From NCBI GenBank assembly GCA_958404085.1, contig CATXZX010000008.1:1-13769 (forward strand): a stretch of DNA of 13,769 nucleotides, read 5' to 3'. The DNA is from an uncultured Prevotellaceae bacterium (GTDB lineage Bacteria; Bacteroidota; Bacteroidia; Bacteroidales; Bacteroidaceae). A program made the position numbers and the translations under genes. Position 1 is the stretch's first letter, and every line of letters starts with the position of its first letter. The notes beneath the pieces were generated by a model. That model saw nothing but the letters and a program-made list of their open reading frames with translations. It made no database searches and had not been told where the DNA came from. Below are positions 5,583 to 12,970 of this stretch, in pieces.

Positions 5583-6920
5583 TTATCTGAAATTGAATGC
5601 AAGGATTATCAGCGAGACCGCACACAGATAGAGCGTGTATTTGCCTCGGCCGCCATATTGATTGTATTTTTCCATTCCCCAAGCACACACAAGGAGGAAC
5701 AGCGGGATGTCGGGCCAGTGGTAGCGGTCGTGCAAGGTCATGAATGTAAACACCATCATGATAATATTCAGCACGATAAAGACAAGGGGGGGCATCAGCG
5801 CCACGTCGTACCGGCGGAACACCACAAAATAGGCCGCATACAGGAAGAAGAACGACACACACATCTTGAAGAATGGCGTGAACGAATAGCGTGTGATGTA
5901 GGTGCGCTTCACCGCGTCGGTCGAAACAAAGTTGGGGATAGGGCCCACAACACCTGCCACCGCATTGGTGACGCTTGCCACAACGCCGCCCGAACGCGTG
6001 GTCTTGGCCTCGGCCATCTGCGACAATCCCTCGTAAGAATACCCTCGCTGCTCCATGATGGAACTTGACAACATGGGGAAAAACGGTAAAACAGCCAGAA
6101 GGACAACAGCAAACGACAACTTGAAATGGCGGTGAACAAAACGGCTTTTCAAAAAATAGTAGCTCAAAAAGGCCAACACAGCCGCATAGCCCAACGCCAA
6201 GCGGAACAGGAAGGTGGAGGCAATGCCCAGCACGGTCAATGCCAGGTTCCACACACGGCGACGCTCGTAGTACGCATAAGCATGATAAAAAGCAAAAATA
6301 ACGCCGAATGCAAAGAAATTCTCCTTCAGTCCCGAGGACGACGTGTAGGCGGCATAGGGCATGATGCCCCAGAACAGCGCGGTCATCTTGGCCTCCGGCC
6401 GCTCCACAAACCGCCGGGCCAGACGGTAAAGCATACCGGCGCCCCAAGCCACTGCCAGGCCGTTGAACAATATGACCACATGCAGTCCGGCCTTTCCGAA
6501 CAGCGAATAAGCAAACCACACGATGAAAGGGTATCCCCTGTCATCCATATCGGTCTGCCTCGACTCCCAAAAACGGAGCAGACTGCTAAAGGGTTCATTT
6601 CCGAACCGCTCACCAACAGAGCGGTAGAAACTGGCATCGAGCGCATTCGCTCCAAGCGGGTCGCCATATACCAGCGTATCGACTCCGCGCATAAGGAAGG
6701 CGAACAGCACATGGTAGAGGAACAGACACACGCACGTTGCCGTCGTAAACCGGTAACGCATCAACAGACCAACCACTCCCCATCCTGTAAAGAGCATCAA
6801 CAACTGCAAACTCCAGTCGTACCAAGCGGGCTCGGCCGCATGGCGCGTCAGGAAGAAGAATGAAAAGAAAAGAAGGTAAAGCCCGAAGGGTTTATGGATG
6901 AAATTCGAGATATGTAGCAT
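5583..6920 (-). CDS. Multi-pass membrane protein, candidate Wzy polymerase or GT-C glycosyltransferase
   Basis: About 445 residues, strongly hydrophobic, with roughly ten or more predicted membrane spans. There is no signature that names it beyond doubt. Features seen are the early extracytoplasmic-type segment DASFYRSVGERFG, which resembles the first-loop acidic motif of GT-C enzymes, DDRGYPFIVWFAYSLFG, and TSSSGLKENFFAFGVI, reminiscent of the conserved KE in many polysaccharide polymerase-like proteins. A large loop follows (SSSIMEQRGYSYEGLSQMAE and on). It sits between GT2 and the rest of the cluster, which otherwise lacks a polymerase, so Wzy is the best guess. The open frame reaches a TTG at 6953; ATG at 6920 is preferred, giving a start 36 bases after the GT2 stop. 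A C7 run on the coding strand (5786-5792) encodes part of Met-Pro-Pro-Leu. Confidence 0.75.
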   Translation of the reverse strand: MLHISNFIHKPFGLYLLFFSFFFLTRHAAEPAWYDWSLQLLMLFTGWGVVGLLMRYRFTTATCVCLFLYHVLFAFLMRGVDTLVYGDPLGANALDASFYRSVGERFGNEPFSSLLRFWESRQTDMDDRGYPFIVWFAYSLFGKAGLHVVILFNGLAVAWGAGMLYRLARRFVERPEAKMTALFWGIMPYAAYTSSSGLKENFFAFGVIFAFYHAYAYYERRRVWNLALTVLGIASTFLFRLALGYAAVLAFLSYYFLKSRFVHRHFKLSFAVVLLAVLPFFPMLSSSIMEQRGYSYEGLSQMAEAKTTRSGGVVASVTNAVAGVVGPIPNFVSTDAVKRTYITRYSFTPFFKMCVSFFFLYAAYFVVFRRYDVALMPPLVFIVLNIIMMVFTFMTLHDRYHWPDIPLFLLVCAWGMEKYNQYGGRGKYTLYLCAVSLIILAFNFR

Positions 6921-6956
6921 TCTTATGATTAGAGGAACAATAGGAAAACACAAATA

Positions 6957-8018
6957 TTATTTAATGAGCCCTGATCGCATCCGCGTAAACCCCACGATGA
7001 GAGCATAGGTAAACCAAAACATGCGTCGTTTCATGGCAAAAAGACAGATGCGCTGCTTGAGCGGAATGCGGGCATAAGGATAACGTGACGAGGCCTCGCG
7101 GAAATAGGATGCGGAGAACTGCGTCATGAACCACGTTCTCTTTTCGCTCATGGACAAATCCGACAGAAACACCTGTTGCGAAGCTACTCGAGACATCCCC
7201 ACATAATAGTCAAGCGCATAAAGTGTATCCTGCTCCGAGAAGCCTGCCTGACGTATCAAAACAGTCAAATTTCGGCTGAACTTCTCCACACGTTCCATGC
7301 GGTCAAGATGCACCACGCGGCTTTGACTGTCCATATTCACACGGTAGTGATAATAGGTGCGGGGGAAATAGCCTACGCGGTTGGCATGCAGATAAAAACG
7401 GAAATTGAAGATGAAGTCCTCGCCCATGTCATATTTGGACTCTATCGGATAGTTCACATGATTCGCTTCTATCACACTCCGCGCATAAATAGCCATACAG
7501 GCACTACCCCCCAACCGATAAGCATCGCTTGTACTCGTAAAAATATGGAGAGCGAGTTTATCAATTTCATTACGTTCAGTATAAAAACGGAGTTCGCCAT
7601 CCAAGCTATTGGCTGTAAGGAATCTCCCTTCCTCGGTAAAGCGATTGCAAGTGAAACGCAGGGTGTCGAGCCCGTGTTCATCGGCCAGACGGCACACCGT
7701 TTCATAGGCCGATGTCTCTATATAGTCATCTGAATCAACAAAAGTAACATACTTTCCCGAAGCAAGTTTCAGTCCATCATTCCGTGCAAAACCGGCCCCC
7801 GCATTCTGTTTATGAATCACGCAGATACGTTCATCCTGCCGAGCATATTCATCGCACATTTCTCCACAACGGTCGGGACTACCATCGTCCACCAAGATGA
7901 TTTCTAGGTCGCGCAGCGATTGGTTGAGTACAGATTGAATACAGTTATCCAAGTATTTCTCGGCCTTATAGACCGGTATAATAACAGTCAGTATGGGTAA
8001 TGTTGCAATATTTGTCAT
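6957..8018 (-). CDS. GT2 family glycosyltransferase
   Basis: A GT-A fold inverting glycosyltransferase of 353 residues. The N-terminal catalytic domain (about 8-230) begins LTVIIPVYKAEKYLDNCIQS, has the nucleotide-binding DDGS (44-47), NAGAGFARNDGL (72-83) and the metal-binding DSDD (95-98). The C-terminal third carries YDMGEDFIFNFRFYL, typical of the CpsJ/EpsJ-like capsular GT2 branch with the catalytic ED pair, and ends in a basic, partly hydrophobic region likely to associate with the membrane. The start is ATG at 8018, four bases after the pyruvyl transferase stop, so the two are translationally close. Donor and linkage cannot be read from sequence. Confidence 0.93.
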   Translation of the reverse strand: MTNIATLPILTVIIPVYKAEKYLDNCIQSVLNQSLRDLEIILVDDGSPDRCGEMCDEYARQDERICVIHKQNAGAGFARNDGLKLASGKYVTFVDSDDYIETSAYETVCRLADEHGLDTLRFTCNRFTEEGRFLTANSLDGELRFYTERNEIDKLALHIFTSTSDAYRLGGSACMAIYARSVIEANHVNYPIESKYDMGEDFIFNFRFYLHANRVGYFPRTYYHYRVNMDSQSRVVHLDRMERVEKFSRNLTVLIRQAGFSEQDTLYALDYYVGMSRVASQQVFLSDLSMSEKRTWFMTQFSASYFREASSRYPYARIPLKQRICLFAMKRRMFWFTYALIVGFTRMRSGLIK

Positions 8019-8022
8019 AAGA

Positions 8023-9099
8023 TTATAAGTTAGCGCTCAGGAAGCGCATGGAACGTTTTTTCCACTCCGTCCATTGTTCATCTATTTTATCCCATTCCAC
8101 CTCCTCAATGACCTCGCCCACGGCTGAAGGATGCTCCACCACACGACCTGCTATACCGAATTGATTCACCAGACTATCAAAACGGGCGTTGCCACGCTGA
8201 GCGTTATAAAGGGTAAGGAAATCACGATGAAAAATGATTGAGAAGGCCGTTCCGTGAAACGAATCGGTCACTACGTAAGCCGTATCGCGGAACGAAGCCA
8301 GCCAGCGTTGCGGCGAGTCGGTCGCTGTCAGGCCTTGGTGTGCTGAAACAAGCTGAAGCGGAAGCCCCTTCTGCTGAGCAATGCGTTCGCACAAAGCACG
8401 TTTCTCATCATTCATATCCAGCACGTAGGCAAAGACAAAAGGCGAGCGCTTGGGCTCGTCCATACAAAGTGTCTCGTAATCGGAACGTGAAAGTAGAAAA
8501 ACGGGGTCAAGCACCCATTCCGCCCGATCATAGCCTAAATGTTCACGACAAAGGGTCACGCCGCTTTCTTCTCTTACCGACACGGCCCGAAACTGTTTCA
8601 CCAGCTCGCGACAGGTAGCCGTCTGGCGGGATGAAAATTCCCAAACAGATGCGCCGAACGAAGCGGCATAGGCCACCTTCGGTATATCAAAATCATAGGC
8701 AAAGCGGAAAAACAAATCCTCCACAAAGCGGTTGTAACGAGGCCGCCACACTTGGTCACTTCCTACAAGCAAGCATTCCAAGCCGAATTTTTCGATATCT
8801 TTCCGTAAATACCAAACACGCTGGGGTGAAACGTTCATCTGGCGTTGCATAAAGGTTTCCATTCCACAAGTTCGGCGTCCAATCATTGCAGGCGTTTCGG
8901 GAAAATCGGCTATACGCCCCAGACACATCTTTATCATATATTTTAGGTAAAGAACCAACCATCGCCAATAGGTCTGCTTCCCCACACGCAACGTCACGGG
9001 CTCGTGTCCCATCCGCCGCAACACGGTCTGAAGGGCATAGTTCTGTAAGATACCACCGTAATTCACGCCTAATGGTTGCGTGAGTATTCCTATTTTCAT
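8023..9099 (-). CDS. Polysaccharide pyruvyl transferase family protein
   Basis: The 358-residue protein has the CsaB/WcaK/Wza-ketal type fold. Members transfer pyruvate from phosphoenolpyruvate to a sugar to make a ketal. Visible motifs are the N-terminal GILTQPLGVNYGGILQNYAL (4-23, glycine loop), LVGSDQVWRP (111-120), VAYAASFG (142-149), VSVREESGV (173-181), WVLDPVFLL (195-203) and VTDSFHGTAFS (277-287), the last three being the family's strongest signatures. It sits six bases after the FrhB-like gene. This pair of families is found side by side in many polysaccharide loci. A pyruvyl group would add negative charge to the polymer; that consequence is inferred. Confidence 0.92.
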   Translation of the reverse strand: MKIGILTQPLGVNYGGILQNYALQTVLRRMGHEPVTLRVGKQTYWRWLVLYLKYMIKMCLGRIADFPETPAMIGRRTCGMETFMQRQMNVSPQRVWYLRKDIEKFGLECLLVGSDQVWRPRYNRFVEDLFFRFAYDFDIPKVAYAASFGASVWEFSSRQTATCRELVKQFRAVSVREESGVTLCREHLGYDRAEWVLDPVFLLSRSDYETLCMDEPKRSPFVFAYVLDMNDEKRALCERIAQQKGLPLQLVSAHQGLTATDSPQRWLASFRDTAYVVTDSFHGTAFSIIFHRDFLTLYNAQRGNARFDSLVNQFGIAGRVVEHPSAVGEVIEEVEWDKIDEQWTEWKKRSMRFLSANL

Positions 9100-9105
9100 T
9101 GTAAT

Positions 9106-10326
9106 TTATCTAAGTTTTAAACAACGTAATATAGAGGAAACCACCGTTCGTAAGCGCCCACACAACGTGGGACGGCACAGGTCCGCCACGCGTGCCGCTA
9201 CGCTTTCCGAACTGCGGGCATAGAAAGCGGCGCGCTTTGCTGGTTCCGCACACGAACGCAACAGTGCGGGATTGCGGCGGCAAAGCTCAGCGTAGGGCGT
9301 GGCGTGCAGTTCGGCCCCAGTGGCATCAAGAGCCGTACGCCCGCGTTCCGTATTCACGGTAATGGCAGACACGCCGCGGTCGTCGTCCAGTTCGGGCATC
9401 AGCGACGCGATGCCCCACCAGTCACCCAGCGTCAGGTCGCTGCCGCTGCGCAACTCCTTGGCCGCACAAGCATAACAACTGGGACGCAGGTAGATGTCGG
9501 ACAGAAAGCCACGCATATAGGCGTTGCGGGTCAGTACTTCAGAACGAAAAACTGTATTTTTGGCTCCGTGCCCACCGGGCACGGAGAGGGTGAGCGAAAA
9601 ACTGAATTTTTTCCAGCCTAACCGCTTGTCGCGGAAGGAGATGTCCGCGATGCGGACATCGTCAACACGTAAAGGGTGAGCAGAAACTGAATTTTTTCCG
9701 TCGCCCTGACGGGCGACTTCCGCACATGTTTCGTGGAGATAGTTCCGCCACACACCCGGACTTGGCACGCCGTGGCAGATGAAGTCCACGGTCAGCAAAT
9801 TAGGATAGTCCTTACGCAGGAAGCGCCGCAGGCCGGCCACCTGGCAGGGCGTGCCCGAAAATAGCACCTCGCGACCGGCTTTCAGAAACGCCTCGACCCG
9901 ACGGAAACTATCGCCCATACGGCTCTGCACATATTTGGAACCACGGAAGGCGGCCAACCCCTCCACCGTTTCAGTGTAGCCGTGTTCCACTTCCCATGCT
10001 TCGTTGAACCGCGCACCAAACACCACGCCTCCACGCGCTATCACCCCCTCGGCCAACAGCGTAAACACGCCGCCCGAAGAACTCTGCCGACGGATTTCTT
10101 CATCGGGATTCTTGGCCGCATATACCGACTGCGGCTCACGCGCTGCCTCGCGGTGAATGACGGGGCAGACCTTCTCGCAAAAGCCGCAATCAATGCAAGT
10201 CTCTGTGTCTACATGCGGATAGAGGAAACCTTCCTCATCCTCGCACATCGCGATACACTGTTTGGGACAGCGTTGCACGCAAGCACCGCAGCCGCAACAA
10301 TCTTTCTTATCGTTTATCTGTATCAT
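9106..10326 (-). CDS. Ferredoxin / F420 hydrogenase beta-subunit (FrhB) family protein
   Basis: A 406-residue iron-sulfur protein. Two complete CxxCxxCxxxCP motifs (Cys10, 13, 16, 20 and Cys44, 47, 50, 54) predict two 4Fe-4S clusters. The FrhB-type N- and C-terminal domains follow: SSSGGVFT (82-89), RGSKYVQS (128-135), LFSGTPCQV (155-163), DFICHGVPSP (181-190), RPSCYAC (281-287) and SDLTLGDWWGI (296-306). Family members move electrons to or from flavin-dependent redox reactions; in polysaccharide loci the true substrate is not known. The start ATG overlaps the stop of the acyltransferase as ATGA. Residues 203-260 are encoded by an odd repeat-and-hairpin stretch and look variable. The C-terminal 40 residues are Arg/Ala/Ser rich without recognisable motif. 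Confidence 0.88.
   Translation of the reverse strand: MIQINDKKDCCGCGACVQRCPKQCIAMCEDEEGFLYPHVDTETCIDCGFCEKVCPVIHREAAREPQSVYAAKNPDEEIRRQSSSGGVFTLLAEGVIARGGVVFGARFNEAWEVEHGYTETVEGLAAFRGSKYVQSRMGDSFRRVEAFLKAGREVLFSGTPCQVAGLRRFLRKDYPNLLTVDFICHGVPSPGVWRNYLHETCAEVARQGDGKNSVSAHPLRVDDVRIADISFRDKRLGWKKFSFSLTLSVPGGHGAKNTVFRSEVLTRNAYMRGFLSDIYLRPSCYACAAKELRSGSDLTLGDWWGIASLMPELDDDRGVSAITVNTERGRTALDATGAELHATPYAELCRRNPALLRSCAEPAKRAAFYARSSESVAARVADLCRPTLCGRLRTVVSSILRCLKLR
9545..9717 (-). repeat. Hairpins and direct repeats inside the FrhB-like gene
   Basis: Three perfect inverted repeats lie within 154 bases of coding sequence: 9564-9586 (10-base arms CTCCGTGCCC/GGGCACGGAG, 3-base loop), 9640-9660 (9-base arms GATGTCCGC/GCGGACATC, 3-base loop) and 9700-9717 (7-base arms GTCGCCC/GGGCGAC, 4-base loop). 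Between and beside them are three AT-rich direct repeats: GAAAAACTGTATTTTTGG (9545-9562), GAAAAACTGAATTTTTTCC (9596-9614) and AGAAACTGAATTTTTTCC (9682-9699). The last two are also preceded by GGGTGAGC. The reading frame stays open throughout. The second copy is read in a different frame from the other two. Confidence 0.8.
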
Positions 10327-11310
10327 TCAAAACCTAAATATTTCTTGGAAATAGCTGGAAACAGTTTCAGTCCCAGCACAACAAGGGCGACGTCTATGGC
10401 TAACACCACGGCCCACCTCAGCGTCCAACCCACATCGGGAAGCAACCGAACGGCCAATAGGATCACATAGCAATGAGTCAGGTAGACACCGTAAGAGATG
10501 CGGCCCAAATAGGCCATACACTTCACCGGAACGCTGTTCCAGCGGTTGTACCACGTCTCCATCTTCTTCGAGAACAACAGCAATATCAACAGAAAGGAAT
10601 AGACAAAGGAGGACAGCTTGATGCCGAGGCCGTTTCCATGAAATCCATAGAGATAAAGGCTTTCTTTGTATTCCCACACCAGACTGCACAGTAGTAAAAG
10701 CAGAATCAACCGCAGAGGATAGGTCCGTTCTGTTTGAGCCAGGTAGATTCCCAGTACAAAAAACACGATCCAGAGCGGGAAGGGGCCGGCATATACCACC
10801 AACGGCAAACTATATCCTTTCACTGCAACAAGGAACGAGACCAGCAGAATGGATATACCGGAAAGCAAAGCTGCCGCCACCAATCCCGAACGCCTTACCG
10901 GCTTTAGAAAAGGCAAAAGCACATAATACTGCATAATAAGTAGCACGAAGTAGTAAACGCTATAACCGCATACAAATAGTTTAACAAACTCTAATGCAAT
11001 TTTACCCCCCCCCGAAGATCATTGTGACAGAAAAGAGCGGAAGCGACCATATCAGGCAGGGCACATAAACCCTGGGTATCTGTTTTTGCCAAAAGGCCAG
11101 GCGTTCGGCTGTTGTGTCCAACGACTTACGACTCAGGAAATAACCCGAGATAGCAAGGAAGATGGGAACAGCCCCATTCAACAGCTGGCGTACCAAAACA
11201 GCCCAATCCACACCCATAACCTCAAACCGGACATTGAAGAATGTATGAATGGCTACAACCATCGAAATGGCTACTCCGCGTAGGAAATCAAAATATGTAT
11301 TACGCATCAT
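10323..11310 (-). pseudogene. Acyltransferase 3 family gene, out of frame at a G9 tract
   Basis: This is an integral-membrane acyltransferase (Acyltransferase 3, OafA/WecH-like), a family that O-acetylates surface sugars. The first part (ATG at 11310) reads RNTYFDFLRGVAISMVVAIH, the family's opening with its conserved Arg and His, then GAVPIFLAISGYFLSRK. It stops at 11002, directly after nine Gs. The rest continues in another frame to 10323 with six or so membrane spans and GRISYGVYLTHCYVILL near the end. If the G tract had eight bases, both parts would join in one frame of 328 residues, a normal length, through FGGGKIALEFVKLFVCGYSV with no stop. As written the product is a 102-residue fragment. 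It may be a phase-OFF gene, a true mutation or a sequencing error. It follows the flippase by 21 bases and overlaps the next gene by 4. Confidence 0.88.
11005..11013 (-). repeat. G9 homopolymer that breaks the acyltransferase 3 frame
   Basis: Nine Cs on the plus strand, nine Gs on the coding strand, encode three glycines followed at once by TAA. Removing one G (or adding two) restores the full frame; the span 10323-11310 is 988 bases, one more than a multiple of three. Confidence 0.92.
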
Positions 11311-11331
11311 TTCTTTTAAAGGAGTGATAAT

Positions 11332-12858
11332 TCATCTTATTTTCTGCATCAACAGATTAATCGGTTTCATAAACAGCGTACGCTCATTGTCGTTCATACT
11401 GAACCGCCAGAACAGCGGGAGATAAAGCGCACTGAACAACAAGCCTGCCGCACCAAAACGCGGAACGCTGAGCAGGTCGATGTGTGCTGTTTCAATAAGT
11501 GCGAGGCTCGCGCTGCCCACCAACAGGGGCACCACGCTCATACGACCTATCTCACGCCAGAACGTGCCGATGGCAAGGCTCTGCTTCCGCCGGTAATAGA
11601 TGTTCATAATGACTATCTGCCCCACCGTCAGCGCTACTGCAGTGGCCACGGCGCAACCTATGCCGCCATAGTATCTGGTCATCGGGATGCTCAGTCCCAG
11701 ACTGGCCAGCGCTATCACGATGTACAACACGCTACGGAACTTCATCTCGTTGCGTGCCTGCAGAATGGTAATACCCAGATTCTGAATCAACGGGACCGTC
11801 AAGGGAATGAAAAAGAGCAAGGCGATGACGTAAGAATCTTCGTACCCTTCGCCGGCCCATAAGCGAATGAACGGACGACCGAACACGATAAAGGCGGTAA
11901 GGATATAGGCCATCACGATGTACTGCATGCGACTCGTGCGGATAAACAGGTCGGACACGGCACGACGGTCGTTACCCTTGGCTACCATCGAAGTAACGCG
12001 CGGAAGAAACACGCTGCTGATGGCCGTAGAAAACATCATATACATCTGTTGCAACTGGATGGCCACCGAATAGACGGCAATGGCCACCGCGCCCTTGTAG
12101 ATGCCCAAGACAAACTGCCCCGTACTCCAATAGATACGGTCCATAATGGCATTCAGGAATATCCAGAAACTGTAAATGCTCACCTCTTTGAGAAACGCCC
12201 AACGGAAACGAGCAAAGCGAACGTAGATGTGTAGTCGATGCTTGCAATACCAATAATTGATAAGCAACGTGACGACGTTGAACACCGTTGTCACCACAAC
12301 CATAGCTACAGCCTTATAGCCCACCACCAATAACGCCACCATTACCACGGGGTTCAGAACGCCACGCACAATGCTTACGATACGCTGGAACACAAACCGC
12401 TCATACGCCGTCATGATACTTCCCCATATACTCATTGGGAAGGTAAATGCCAAGTTAAACGTCATCAGCCACAACATAATGCGTGTACGCTCCACTTCTG
12501 CAGTCGTCATCTTAGCGGAGAACAATCGATCCACATTCAGTGTAAGCACACTACCAGCCACCACAGCCACCACGCCGATACCGACATATAGCAGCAGGAA
12601 CATACCGAACATCTCTTCCTGCTCACGCTGTCGTCCCTCTGCCCGAAACTTGGCTGTATAGCGTATGATTGCATTGCCAAAGCCCAAGTCCAATACCGTC
12701 AGATAGGCGATGATGCTCGCCGCCAACGAATAAAGACCAAACTCCGACTGCCCCAGCATGTGCAGCATGTAGGGCGTGTAGATAAGCCCCACCACCATAT
12801 GGAGTACAATAGACACGTAATTCAAAGCCGCGCCGGCTTTCAATTCATTAATTGCCAT
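11332..12858 (-). CDS. Polysaccharide flippase, Wzx/MOP superfamily
   Basis: The 508-residue protein is an oligosaccharide flippase of the MOP/MATE superfamily that moves undecaprenyl-linked repeat units across the inner membrane. It opens MAINELKAGAALNYVSIVLHMVVGLIYTPYMLHMLGQSEFGLYSLAASI, the characteristic first two membrane spans and G-x-E/Y-G-LY loop of Wzx proteins, and continues with about 12-14 hydrophobic spans and short basic loops (e.g. RYTAKFRAEGRQREQEE, 65-81). It ends in a basic tail. The start is ATG at 12858 with a weak AAAGAAG a few bases upstream. It is the first gene of the run after a 112-base gap, so the main promoter is probably there. Confidence 0.93.
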   Translation of the reverse strand: MAINELKAGAALNYVSIVLHMVVGLIYTPYMLHMLGQSEFGLYSLAASIIAYLTVLDLGFGNAIIRYTAKFRAEGRQREQEEMFGMFLLLYVGIGVVAVVAGSVLTLNVDRLFSAKMTTAEVERTRIMLWLMTFNLAFTFPMSIWGSIMTAYERFVFQRIVSIVRGVLNPVVMVALLVVGYKAVAMVVVTTVFNVVTLLINYWYCKHRLHIYVRFARFRWAFLKEVSIYSFWIFLNAIMDRIYWSTGQFVLGIYKGAVAIAVYSVAIQLQQMYMMFSTAISSVFLPRVTSMVAKGNDRRAVSDLFIRTSRMQYIVMAYILTAFIVFGRPFIRLWAGEGYEDSYVIALLFFIPLTVPLIQNLGITILQARNEMKFRSVLYIVIALASLGLSIPMTRYYGGIGCAVATAVALTVGQIVIMNIYYRRKQSLAIGTFWREIGRMSVVPLLVGSASLALIETAHIDLLSVPRFGAAGLLFSALYLPLFWRFSMNDNERTLFMKPINLLMQKIR

Positions 12859-12970
12859 TACTTCTTTAAATCTAATTCATCATATTAGGACACTCGTTTT
12901 GATGGCCTCAGAACGAGTCCCGAAGACGAGTAATCCTTTCTTCATAATATAAATATATTGCTCCCAACCT
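12859..12970 (-). promoter_or_regulatory. Probable leader/promoter gap before the polysaccharide run, with hairpin
   Basis: This gap separates the stop of the right-edge gene from the flippase start. It holds an 11-base stem (12892-12902 with 12908-12918, one G-T pair, 5-base loop TGGCC). Just upstream on the minus strand (12931-12926) is a second copy of ACTCGT, the outer half of that stem, so two copies compete for one partner. No T tract follows the stem in the minus direction, so it is a poor intrinsic terminator and may instead be a leader structure. AT-rich sequence (ATATATTTATATTAT, about 12944-12958) could hold a promoter, but I see no clean TAnnTTTG with a -33 TTG. Confidence 0.4.

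Noticed and set aside
5434..6519. Long minus-strand frame (361 codons) overlapping the membrane protein
   Set aside because: It is an offset frame of the same strand, Cys/Arg/Pro-rich, and would run through the palindromic repeat array; the other frame has proper membrane spans.
6126..6863. Plus-strand frame of 245 codons
   Set aside because: Antisense shadow of the membrane protein gene; low-complexity Gln/His/Arg translation with no motif.
12859..12970. Invertible promoter of the Bacteroides capsule type
   Set aside because: No inverted repeats flank a promoter at the expected distance, and no serine or tyrosine recombinase gene is in the window.
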